A DNA stretch of 64,000 bases from Casuarius casuarius (lineage: Eukaryota; Chordata; Aves; Casuariiformes; Casuariidae). A program made the position numbers and the translations under genes. Location: the NCBI GenBank assembly GCA_003342895.1, contig PTFA01000005.1, forward strand, positions 5,437,327-5,501,326, in the 5' to 3' direction. Below the pieces are notes generated by a model. It searched no databases and was not told where the DNA came from. It was given only the letters and a program-made list of their open reading frames with translations. Below are positions 50,440-62,312 of this stretch, piece by piece (position 1 is the stretch's first letter; each line of letters opens with the position of its first letter).

Positions 50440-52239
50440 AGCTGTGCTTTTTTTAATTTTTTCTCCCTGCTCCCTTGAAGAGCTCTGGAGATTTACCTGT
50501 TTTTATACTGGTTAGCTCTTATTTTAAACTACCTCTCCTTTGAGATGCCACATCATAAGTAGGATCTTGCTGGGGAGGAACCACAACACAGTCCTGCAGC
50601 TCCACATCAAACTGGCCAGAGGGATCATTTCTGAAGGATGAGAGGCACCAACCCCTGCTCCCAGCTCCTCCAGCCCTGGCCGCAGCATGAGGGGCCAGAT
50701 GGAAAGCCTGGCTTTTTAAATGGAAATTTTGATGCATTCTCTAATGGTCTGGAAGAAAGCTGGAACAAGCTCTGGGTTTCAGAGCAAAGACGACAACCTT
50801 TGCTGTAAAGTGATTTCTGTGCTGGTGGGAAGTGCCACACTGACAGCATTGAAGATCGAGCTTCTCCATTTAATCACTCATGAGACAGAGGAGGAAATGC
50901 AGTGCAGGGTATCAGGGCAAGCTTCACCACGTAGTCCTGTCAGAGGGTCACAGGTGCCTGTGGACACCTCGGGGGCAGCGCTCTCGCCAGCACCCTCCCT
51001 CTCTCCCTCCCTCCAAAGGGCTGGGCATCCAGAGTGAAGAGTGGAGTGGGCTCCTCTTGCCCTGAAATCCATGGGAGGGTTGGATGCTCCAAAGATTTCC
51101 TCTGAAAATCAGACTCTTTCCCATCTCCCAGGGGTGCAATGGAAGCAGATTGGCCATTTTTTCTTTGAGGCATTCAGATAATAATGGTGTACAGAGGACA
51201 TGAACTGTGGTATACAAGCAGTCTGAATACAGAAAGCTTTATATATCCTATGACTATATCTGTAACTAGTTTTATTGTCCAGTTTACAAATGTCTGTTTC
51301 CACAGAGAGCACGCTCTGCCCTGTCACGCTCTGGTTTTTTATACTCCAACCACCACCGCAGTATCTGTATGTCCAACTCAGCAGTAACTCCCCTGGCCGA
51401 TGCAGCAGCACTAGAAATGGGGAGGGCAAAGGGAAAAGATGTGCTACCACATCACAGTGCTGGCTTATCAGTGGGATGGGATCTTGTGTTTGGAAGGATG
51501 CCCTTTACTAAACACATGGAAGTTTCTTCAAGTTTAATCTTAGACTCTCCCTTCAATTAGAATCGATTGAATCACTTCTTGCAAAGGTGGCCAGGGCTTA
51601 TCTGGGCTGGAAGGAAGCAGAAGAGGAAATGGAAGCACTGTTTTCCCCCCCTTATCTTTTATTCCACTAAGGAGAGATGAGGGGACAGAAACAGATGGAG
51701 AATGGAAGTGAGCGATGAAGAAAATTAAAAGAAAGTTTGTATTAAAGATGACAAACGGAGTGTGACAAAAGGCAAGAAATATAATTGTATGCAAAACCCA
51801 GGATCAGGCAGTGTTAAGAGTCTTTTGTAAAATGCAGATTTACCCTAAGCTCCTCCTGAAGATAAATGAAATTGGAGGTATGCAGGACTGGACCGCAGGA
51901 AGGAAGGTGAAGACAGAAAGAGATATGCTTAGTAATACACCTGTTTTAACTCCACTGTTATTCTCTCTGCATCCAAATTCCCTCCTCCGCCCATCCCACC
52001 CCATCACCAAAGCCTTGCTCACTTTCAGGATTGACTACAATATTATCCTAAAGGTTTTTCTTCCCTTGCAGCCCCCTGCTCCAACCAGCAGTGCAGCACA
52101 AGCCGGAGAATAATCCCATCATAAAGCATTCAGAGCAGCAGGTTTGATAAATGGCTGGGATGAAAAAGGCTGGAGGTGGAGGGATGATATCTCTGCTTTA
52201 TCAGCACCCTGGCGCACTGCTCAAACACACTCATTCCAC

Positions 52240-52680
52240 AGACCCCAGCATTAAACATTTTAATTTAGGAACTCTGAAAGGTGTATTCTTATTTTTTAAA
52301 AAGACCATTTAACACAAGAGAGGCTGGGCTGGGGGTTGGGAAGAGAGGAAAGAGGATGGCGGAGAAGGAGGGAGAAAGTACAGAAAGACATTTAATGCTG
52401 TGAGAAAACACTCTCTCTTATGGAGAAATTTTGATTTTGAAGTTTACTCTTCTATTAACATTTAAATTGAAAGGCGTTTCTTCCAAGCTCCACATAGGAA
52501 ACCAGAAAATCTGCATTTAAATAGATACCATTTAAAAGGGGCGAAAAATATATATCAGCACTGAATGCTTCTCCATTTGTCTGAAAAGAACTTCTCCTAT
52601 AAATGATGATTAATTTTTTTCTTTTTTCTTTATGCGCGCTAAAAAGAGAAATTGGAAGCACATTAAAATTCTGCTTGGCG
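52240..52680. promoter_or_regulatory. Candidate AT-rich enhancer-like block
   Basis: AT-rich sequence with clustered homeodomain/MEF2-like words: three perfect CATTTAAA motifs (52459-52466, 52514-52521, 52529-52536), a related CATTTAA at 52306, and GATGATTAATTTTTTT near 52605. There are no recognisable repeat signatures. Conservation would be needed to call it an enhancer; this is inference. Confidence 0.3.
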
Positions 52681-52739
52681 TGAGAAGGAGTGGGGGGATG
52701 GCTGCTTAATCACCCCAAACCCAGGTTTTGATCCACGAT

Positions 52740-53480
52740 ACTCCGCAGTGCTGCAGGAGGCAGTCTGGCCCGCTGGCTGGGACCGGGGCCAGCTGCCCTC
52801 CCACCTGCCCCGGTGCAGTGGCTCCCAGGCCCGAGGGCTCAGCCCCACCACAGCGCCGCTCGCGAGGTCCTGGCCAGAGAGCTGGACCCTCCGCAGCTGG
52901 GTTGGATATCTCTACCTTCAGGGTGTCCTCTACAAAACGGGGCCATTCACCATCACGATGACAACCCAAGCTGCTACATGGGGTGTTAAACGGGGGGTCC
53001 CCAAAGAGAGCTCGCAGTGCAGCGGGGCTGGGGACAACTTGCTCTAAGCACCGGGAGGCAGCGCCTGGGCAAGCAGGGATGCCTACACTTCAATCCACGT
53101 TTCATGGCACGCTCTCTTCCCATGTGTTGGCCCTCAGGGAGCTGCACAGTCTCTTATAAACCCAGAAACTGAGGGGAGATGTAGACCTGGTGCTTTGCAC
53201 CGTGTGACCTCCTCACATGTGGTGGAAGAGGCAACAAGGAGAAAGAACAAGACCGAGCCCATGCCACGCACGCATGGTGCTGTGGAAAGCCTGGGATGAA
53301 GAAAAGCAATGTGCCCACGTCCTCCCTCCCTCCTGCCCTGCCTGGTAATCCCTGGCTCCTCTCTGCCTTGCCACGTGCTGTTTTGTCACTGGCGACCCAC
53401 AGCCCAAGGCTCCCATGCATTGGCTGTCGGCCACACGCAGAGGGAAGGGCAAGGCCGCGTGGGAGACGGGGAGCTCCTGC
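52740..53480. other. GC-rich patch in intron 2
   Basis: CpG-bearing GC-rich DNA (CAGCGCCGCTCGCGAGG near 52850, GGCCGCGTGGGAGACGGGG near 53450) immediately follows an AT-rich block. Overlapping frames on both strands are not protein-like. Function unknown. Confidence 0.35.
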
Positions 53481-54190
53481 CTTAGGAGAGAGGGGCCTCT
53501 CGCTGGCTCTCTCTGCCTGAGGCACCTGGAGCCCCATCCCTTGGTTTTTGTTGCGAGTGATGAAATTAAATTTCACCTACCGGCAGCACTGGGGGAACGA
53601 CAAAGAGCCACCTGCATGCGGTGTTTGCTCTAATTCCCTTGCACAATGGGCTTCGGCTCCACTGACAGATCCCCGGGAGAATCCAATTATTCGTATTTGT
53701 TCCCTTTTTTTCCGCCTCATTTTCAAACTCATTCCTACAGAAGAAGGTCAGAGACGCACGCTACCCCCCGGCAGTACATTATTGTCCACCTAAAGGGCCT
53801 TCTCTGTCGCGTCAGAAAGGGAATAATCAGGAATGACCAAGGACTGGTGCCCCCGAGGCTCAGCGATGGATGCTGGTGGTTTTCACCTTTAGGTCATTGG
53901 TCTGAATCTAGGTCAGGCTGGCACTGACTGTGAACTACTGTGCAAAGGCCCAGCAGCGGTTCCTGTCAAATAACAGCTTTCCATACAAACCCAACAGACG
54001 AGTGCCTACGTTATGCTTTGGCTCTCTCTACAGGGTAGCAGGGCAACAAAGATTTGTATTTTTGGTAGGGTCGGGGCGCTCCTCCTTCTCTTGCACCTCC
54101 AACAGATGGTTCCAGAGCTTCCGGCTGGACATTAAGTGACTTTAAAAGAACGAAGTAAAAAAGCCAAAGGACAAAAATAAGGCATGAGAA

Positions 54191-54408
54191 AGATGGTTCA
54201 GTCATCAAGACATTACCTGAGAGTCTATACAATCCAGGTTCTACTCTCTGCTGTCTCACAGACTCATTTTGCAAAAAAAATCAGGCTTTTTATGCCTCAG
54301 TACTCATAAACTGGGATAATCTCTTCACACAGGGTTGTTGCGAGGATAAATACATTAAAGACTGTGAACTAGGTGCTCTGAAATAGTGGTACCAGAAACC
54401 ATAAAAAT
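54191..54408 (+). mobile_element. Near full-length MIR/CORE-type tRNA-derived SINE
   Basis: It begins with a degenerate tRNA-like head (GATGGTTCAGTCATCAAG) and a B-box-like CCAGGTTCTACTCTC around 54236-54249. It continues through GCCTCAGTACTCATAAACTGGGATAAT (cf. 'cctcagtt.. aaaatggggataat') and ends GGTTGTTGCGAGGATAAATAC, then CATTAAAGACTGTGAA. That tail is typical of sauropsid MIR copies. Divergence is roughly a quarter by eye. Confidence 0.8.
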
Positions 54409-57400
54409 ATTTTGGACAGATAAAAGCTTGTTCTCAGTTGCAGTAAGATATGAGAAATTTTCACTGGTGACTTTGTATACAATCTGATTAAATCTGAAAA
54501 AGCACAAATACAAAAATAAGCAAAAGGGTAGCTCTCATCTCTATATAGGCACCTGTAAACCTGAGGAGCAACCAAATTTCATGGACAAACTCTTGGGCCA
54601 AACCCAAATCACGTAGCCAACACTCACAGTCTCCTAGTTTGATGCTGGACCCCCTCCACAACCTAAGTTTTGCTCTATGATCCTGTCTCTCAGCACTGAA
54701 CGCGAATGCCTCCTCTCGCACAACATGGGAATGGATGAGGCCAGCTTGCTCTCACTGCCTCTCCACCTCCCACTGCCCCACTTCCCGGGACCTCACAGGG
54801 AGCAGCATTTGTTTTTCCTGGGGCCTCTAGCAAATTTTTTTCCTACACAGATGGCAATCACTTTCTGAAAACGTAGCAGACAGGACAAAAGGTTTAGCAG
54901 GAGAAGTAGGTGCCTGGAAAATGGGTTCCTCTTTGTCCTCCCTTCCCCCTCTCCAAAACTCAATCATTTCCCTGTTAATAAGCTCACTGACTGCAACGTG
55001 GCACTAACCTCTCACAATTGATGCCAGTGACATTTTGACAGTTCCACATATGGGCCTACTGAAAGCAGAAGGAATACGAATTCGCAATTTGGTAAAAAGC
55101 TGGGTGAGCAGCCAAAGCAGCTTGGGGGAAGGAGGAGAAAACCGACAAGCAACTAACCAGAAGAACCCCACTGCACAGATGTCAGACATCGCAAAAAGGA
55201 AAAGCACATCCACAGCTGGTTGTACCCCAGCAAACATGCACTCGGAAAGAGAGCCTTAGGCTCCCATTAAGTCCAGTCTAGTTTGAGATGCCTCCCAACG
55301 GATTCTCCTCACATGACAAATTTAGGGAAAGGCTTCCCCAGCAGAAGGGAAATAGGATGCAGCATTCAATCTGTGAAATAAAAAATATCTGGTTAGCATC
55401 AGATGCCGCAGGACTTGGCAGCTGCTCTAAGGATTCTTCCAATATTTCTGCCAATGTGATCAACCGTAGGGAAACAACTATTTTCTATCGCTATTTTGTG
55501 GTGTATCTTTGAATCTACTTTGCAAGGTATCTCTGAACAGAACATCAGTGGCACTTCACAGGTTGGATCAGGTAGTCTGACTGTGTATCACACACTATAC
55601 GTCTTCAAATTACATCTATATTGAATCCAGTAATGTTTAGCTGAAAAGTAGCTTCCAGAAAGGCATCCAATCTTCATGTGACAAGATGAAAATAAGAAAA
55701 ATGCAGCATTTTCTTTAGTGGTTTGTTCTGGTGGTTAAATTGCTCCCAGTGTTAGAAAGATGAGCCTATTCTTTCATTTGGATTTGTCTGGTTTTTGCTT
55801 CCAGTCATTGGTTATTGTCACGTGGTGAGGCAAGTGGTGCTCTGCCATCACTCCTCCCTCCATTTCTTTCTGATCCTCATTTCAGCCACCCTAAAATAAC
55901 TTTTTGCTGAAAACAGAAAAGTGCTCCCACCATGGTTTACTGATGTCTTGGTGGAGAAAGGGATGAAGGTGGCATCGGTATGTAAACAGTCAAATGTAAC
56001 AATGGTATAACTGTTGTACATGGCCTAACCAGTGATGCAAAATTACTATTTAAATATAATGATTTATTTGAATTTTCTATATGACTCTACATACAGTGGC
56101 TCTAACTTGACAGGGCCAGGCCAGGCAGGAAGGCAGCACGATGGGGCTAGGTAAGAATACCCCAGCACACAAGTGCGAGACAACAGAGCATGCTTCTCCC
56201 AGCTTCAGAGACATGGAGCCAAGCATGGAGCCCGAAAAAGCTCTAAGAAACTCCAAAACACCCCCCAGGGAAAGAGAAGCGGGAGCTCCTAGTAAGCAGC
56301 TCTCAAGGGAGATAGACTAACACCGAAAGCAGGATCTCAAAAAGGTGGGTCTTTGCACAGGCTGGGAATGGTAAGCCTGGTGAAAAAGCCTGATGTACTA
56401 TTTTTGAGACATTTTCCCTGAAGGGCTTGTGTGCTGAAGAAATAATAGTAGGGTAGCTGTTAGATCACTGTATTTACGGCACTCACAGGGAGTGTGAAGC
56501 CTAAGACCTTTCTGAAGTAATGTCCTTTGATAGGCAGGGGAATGGGGCCAAGGCTGGACCATGCGTGGGTGTTTCATGCGATTCCAGGATACAGCTGGCT
56601 GCTACCAGCATGACATTTGTAAGGGGTTATGCTTGATGGGATTGTGAAGATGATGGGGGTCGAAAGTGCAGGAAGGCCAGGAGCTGTGACAGGGAGCATG
56701 CTGGTTTTCACCATGGGGTGCTTGATCTGAAGTCATTCACCTGTCAGACTTTAGGAAAAAGCAGGAAGTTGCTTCCATAGCCAGGATACCATATTTAGCT
56801 CTGACCGCTTCTGGCACTCTAGTGCTTCATCAAAAATGACTGGTAGGATCCAACTTGGCATGTGATCCTATCTGGTCTCATCAGATAAAAAGAGTGGGAC
56901 TTGCTCATTCTTTGGCCACTACTCTGCAAGCAGGTAGGGTTTCCACGCACTGCATAGGTCAGAGAGAGCCCTTGCCTTGTTTTAGCAATGCTGGTAACAC
57001 AAATAGTGCATAAATGTCCATCTAAAGCTTTCTCCTCAGGTCTGCTCATTCTCAGAGTTTTGTCGATGATCCCCTGGTCCAGCACCTAGTTCCCACTCCC
57101 CAGAGGTCCTTGTTTGCTTCTCTGACTTCCCGAGCAGTCAACAAGCCATGCTTCTACTTGCGTTTTTGCAGGAAACACCTATTGCTGCACAGGCTCCCCA
57201 GATGGCAGCCTCGGTGGGAGCACTGGTTATTGGCAGATATTTCTACTGCTAACTAGAACTAGCCAGTTTAAACAGCTGCCCAGTTCTGACTGACAGCATA
57301 GGCAAATGATAAATCTTGCAGTTGCATGTGCTCTTGCAGAACTTGCCACCTTTACATGGAAAGCACCCCTACACCTTTGCTTGGGAAGACAGAAAGTGCT

Positions 57401-58499
57401 GTTGATGCAGAGCGAGGTCCTGCAGGCAGCACTCTGTCTCCAGGTCGCTCTGCTCCAGGGTCCCACTGAGTGATGCGAGGGCATGAGACATGACCTGAGA
57501 GCTCTGAAGGGAGTGATTCTTGCACAGCAAAAAGGATAGATGGGTCCTGATCCCTGCAGATCCCACTATACTTTCTACAAGATTATCTAAGTGTGAGCCT
57601 TTACCTAAAAATAAAAAACAAAGCCCACCCTCCACAACAAACTCTAGTTACGTTCCTTTACACCATGTATTTTCCAGCTGCCAGCCCAAACCATTGATTA
57701 TTGTTGCTGCCAATCCAGAAATTGAAGTCCCCTGCACAGAGTCTCTACAGCTTGAAGAGTGCACAGCAGTGTTAGGAGAAAATGTGCTAACTAACCTCAC
57801 GCAAACTGCTCATCAGTCAGCCAGGATGCAGGACTGGCTGTATGTTCAGAGGCATGAGGAAAGAGAGGTGGAGAAAGAGGAGACAGTTATAAATGTTTTG
57901 CAACCTGAATGTGACTTTAATGTATGTATGCATAATGTTCACAACATTAGGTACTTATGCACAACTCTAATAAATACCATGTTCAACAACAGTTTCACAA
58001 AGCTGCTGAAGAAGAACTTGCCATGAAATACTCTCTAGTTTTACTGAGAAAAAAGAAATATTCTTGTAATTGGAGTAAGATTCTTTACTTAGTGTAAATA
58101 TAGAGCAATTCCAATGATGTCCCACATAAAGTTTAATTACAAACAAGCACATTGGAATGACCAGATAGTTAAATGACCAAAAATTGCCCCATAAATCGTA
58201 TGTTTGATTTCTGCACTCCAGAAGAAAAAACATCAGTAAGCTTCCAAGTCTAGAAATACACGCATGACCTTATGACACCTGCACCCAAGTGATGATATTT
58301 TGTGGAAGGGGCAGCTATCCTCTTTCTTTCACTGGGTGGTGGTCCTGTGATTGAACTCAGAAGTCAGAAAGTTCACCGTACTACATTTCTTTCTTTTCTC
58401 ATCCATGTTAAAGAGCAAGTCTGTGCTACAAAGGTAGATCAGAGATGCTTCCCACACAAGTTGCAAGCTGGCTGCCAAACTACCTTGACACTTTCCTTA

Positions 58500-58965
58500 C
58501 ACTGCCTGGGTGCCGTGGTGCTGTGCACGGGCTGTTCCCCTTGCACGGCACCGCAGCAGCCTTGAGGCTGCTCTCGCTTATGCTGAGCTGTAGGGTCAGC
58601 CGTGGCCGCGAGATGGTAGCGTACGCATCAGGGCAGGCGGAGGCTAGAGACATCCTCCTTGTGCTTCACTTGGCCAGATGAGCCTTTTATTACAAAGGCT
58701 ACTTTAAAAATCAGGAGGAGACAAGTTCCTACGTTAAATTTACCCGATCAGCTCAGAAACAGCATTGCTGGGGAGGCCCCCGCCACGGCCAAACTGTGCA
58801 CTCAGGAGCCACTTTCAGCTGAGGCCCCTGCCATGCCAGGCCAGGGACCCCTAAATCTCAATCCAGACCCTGTCCACAGGCCAGCTCCCCAGCTGGCACC
58901 CCAGCTCGCCTGGCCGCCGTCGTCCCCGAGCAGGGCAGCCAGCCCCCGCTGCTCCCTGGCAGTAT
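58500..58965. other. GC-rich patch in intron 2
   Basis: A second GC-rich stretch with scattered CpGs (GGCACCGCAGCAGCC, CCGTGGCCGCGAGATGG, GCCGCCGTCGTCCCCG). No gene recognised. Confidence 0.35.
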
Positions 58966-58976
58966 AACAGCACAAA

Positions 58977-59004
58977 AGCAACACAACAAAATGTTTGTGT
59001 TGCT
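58977..59004. repeat. Perfect 10-bp inverted repeat
   Basis: AGCAACACAA and TTGTGTTGCT are separated by eight bases. Confidence 0.8.
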
Positions 59005-60339
59005 ATCTGCTTAATTCCATTTTTCCCCTGGCTTTGTAGATATTAAAAGAGAGGGAAATTTAAGTATCTCTTTAAAAACCTTGATATGCTTCATATAAAA
59101 ACACTGAAATGTCTCCCATGGGCATTTTCTTACAACACAGCTTTTTGACTTTTCATTTCAAACCAGCATTTTAAAAATTGCCCTTAAGAATGAAAAGGAG
59201 AAAGGATTTGAAAGGGTTAAATAGGACAATCAAAACATTTCCGTTCAGCCAAAATTCTCTTGGCTGCTGCAAAATAAACTGTTGTTCATTTTACTGAAAA
59301 ACTTTTAAAAGCCACCTGCAGCCCTTCCACCATGCTGTTTTATTCAGTTTGCCTTTCCAACCAAAAAGGCATTTATTTCAACAGCTCTGTCCATCAATGC
59401 AGCACCTGAGTGGTGGCACAGGGCTAGTATTATCACTGGCAAGGATGAGGAGGCTAAACTTGGAAGCCAAGCTTTGACAAGCAAGTAAAAAAGGAATTAA
59501 TTTTCAAATATTTTGTTTCCAAAATGACATATGGTTTAATTTTATGCCTACACAGGAGTGATTCAATTGATCTGGGATCTAAAATCCTTGCAACATATTT
59601 TCTCACTTTTAAGAAGCTTTTCAGTTTTTCTGAACAGGCTGATTTACTCACTTCCTAATGGGTGTCCCCAGATCTGATGCAGCGTTTGAAGCGGTGATGG
59701 GTACACGTGCGAAAGAGGGGGAACAAGTGCAGGGAAATGCCCACTGTGCATTGCTAACAGTCGCACATTTTCAGAAAGCTGTGGTTCAGAGATTCCTTAT
59801 TCAGTTAACCTCTTTGATCTCATCATGAAATACAGAAAGGCAATGACAAGATTGCATATCAAAACACACGCATCAACCCCACACAGAACAGGAGACAGAG
59901 GCAGTAAATATTCTCGTGGTAGATGGAGAAAACATCCTTTGATTGGGAAAGAACAGCTTTCTTCCCAGTCGTGTAGTCCTCATATACGTGAAATAAGAAA
60001 AAGTTCCAGAAAGCTCGCGCTGCATCAGAAAGTGAATGCACACAGGTGCTCGAATTCACTTCTGCTGCACTCCGCTAGGCTACAGTCACAATTTATCTTC
60101 CCTGTTTCATTAGATGTTTGCAATGGAGTAGAAGGCAAATGGCTGCGGCTCAGATGACAATGATATGCCCCTTAAAATAGTCTATCCTGCGAAATGCTTG
60201 ATGACCAGAAGATGGGATCCATTTTATCAGGGTCTGGGAGTCTGTTCTCCTTTTTTTAAATTAACTGAGGCTTATCCAGCTAGAAAGCTACACACATGCC
60301 CAATGCATGAAAATATTTGTATTTTAAGAAGATATACCA

Positions 60340-60590
60340 CTCTCCTCCTTCCAGCTGCCAACCTGCCCTGCTCCAGCTATCTCCCTGCCTTTCCTCCTCT
60401 CTCTCTCTCTCTATCCCTGGTCTCCTGCACAAATCCCTCCTTTTCCGTATCTATCCCTCTCTGCCTCATCCCACTCTATTTTTTTAACATCTTTCACTTC
60501 TCTTTTCTTAATGCTTACCTCCCTTCCCTTTCTTCCTGTCCTCTGTAATTTCCTCCCATCTCCTTTCTCTCTCTGTCTCTCTCTGACACA
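60340..60590 (+). repeat. Pyrimidine-rich tract with two (CT)n microsatellites
   Basis: Nearly all C/T on plus, with (CT)n at 60396-60412 and 60565-60584. On the transcribed minus strand this is a purine (GA-rich) tract. Confidence 0.8.
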
Positions 60591-62289
60591 TCTTGACACC
60601 CTCGTAGTGACTTTTAAGAGATCTGAAAAGCTGTAGTCGGGTATCACGTCCCTCACCAGGCCAAGAGAAAACATTAGGAAAGCCAGTGGTCAGATGCAAT
60701 AATTACTATTGACTATGGACAAGAGTGACACCAGTCTTTATGGCCCCAGATGAGATTTAAATTATTTGTACAATGCAACATTATTGATTTTCCATTTATT
60801 CCTTTTGTGGCATCTCTGCAGGGCTGAGACAGGACACCTTGGGTACCTTATCTCTGCATTTCTTACCTTAATGTAGTTGCTTTCTCTTACGTGTAGCCCC
60901 AGCTATGAATATCCTGGACTTCTAATGTTTGGTGTTGCCATTTCCTTTTTTTTCATCCTTAAGATACTGACACTCTTAACCGTAACTCGATTTGAACATA
61001 CTCTTTTGCTTAGCAATTTTCTTACTGTGCTTCTGTTTTTATTAGTTTTTAAAATCACACATGACAAGTTACATAGGAAAGCCAGAGAGAATCCCATCAC
61101 CTGATATATCATGCTCTCTAATTCAACCTTTTCTGGACATGTTCACTGTCTCGCTGCAGTGTAAAACACCCCAAAGCACGCTAGTGACTTTGGCCTTTCA
61201 GCTTCAACCAGCATTTTGGTCCGGGGGCTCTAGAAATGAGCCTGCTATGACAGGAAGGTGAGCAGAGGACATCCTCAGCTAAGTCGTAGCATCTCAGTGC
61301 TTCCAGCCCCATTCATGCAGCAGCAGAGGCCCAGTAGCGGCCTTCATCTGAGACAGCTTCCAGCCACAGCGTGTTGCTGGCTCCTGGCATGCCACGGACA
61401 ACCAAGACCTTTTCCTGCAAGGCAGGGATGTCCCCAGTGCCACCAGCCCGCTGGGTGCAATAAGCCACGGTTGAAAGGTGGCAACTGCTCGGGCCCCTTC
61501 ATGTTCCTGCACCTCAGAGTCTGGCAAGGGCCTCTATAACCACAGTACCTAGACACAGCAATCGTTAACAGCTTAGCTTAATTACATCCTAATTTCTTCA
61601 CAGAGAGCCTGTGAGCAAGATTTCAATTAATTTTAACTATATATGTTTGATGTGTCTCTATCACTCCATGAAGAAGATTTGAGACAAGACAAAGATAAAC
61701 ATAGATGTGAACTTTAAGTATGAGGTTTTTAATTAATTTTTACTAAAAATCTAATTATCAGGTTATTTATAAAGGCTCAGAAAATTCATTTTCTAGTCAC
61801 AGAATGTACATTCTGTACATTTGGGACAGATTTGTTCCATCTTTCAAACAAAATAAAGATCCTAAACCCCTTTTGATCTAATCTAGTCTTACCATGGAGT
61901 CATAACCAGCAATTTTATAATAAAGAGCTTTGGCATCTTCAAATCAAAGACCAATCTAAGTGCAAAATCCTATTAGGGTTTCTTAATGAACGTTTTTATT
62001 AGTATATGAAGAGCTAATGAAGTTCTTAGCTCAGACTGCAGTCTGTTTGACTGAACCACACCTCTTCTTGCTGGAACGAATGGCTGGAAATGTGCCATCC
62101 CCTTAAAGCAAAGCCCCATTAAAGGAAAGCTCTGTTATGGCCCATTATAGAGCCACCACATCCCTGAAACAGGAATTCAAGCTCTGCTGGTACATAACTA
62201 AATAGGTATTTTCAGGCAAAGAATTCCATATGATAAATCTGAAGGCAAATCCATCTGTGGAAGAGGATGTGCCATGAGTCAAGAGTTTG

Positions 62290-62312
62290 GTCTCGACTTT
62301 GTAAGTCGAGAC
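62290..62312. repeat. Perfect 10-bp hairpin with 3-nt loop
   Basis: GTCTCGACTT, loop TGT, AAGTCGAGAC. The stem includes a CpG-containing TCGA. Confidence 0.9.

Noticed and set aside
53154..53576. 140-codon minus-strand frame
   Set aside because: In a GC-rich patch with a competing plus-strand frame; low-complexity composition and no domain.
60165..60548. 127-codon plus-strand frame rich in Ser/Leu/Pro
   Set aside because: Produced by the pyrimidine-rich (CT)n tract.
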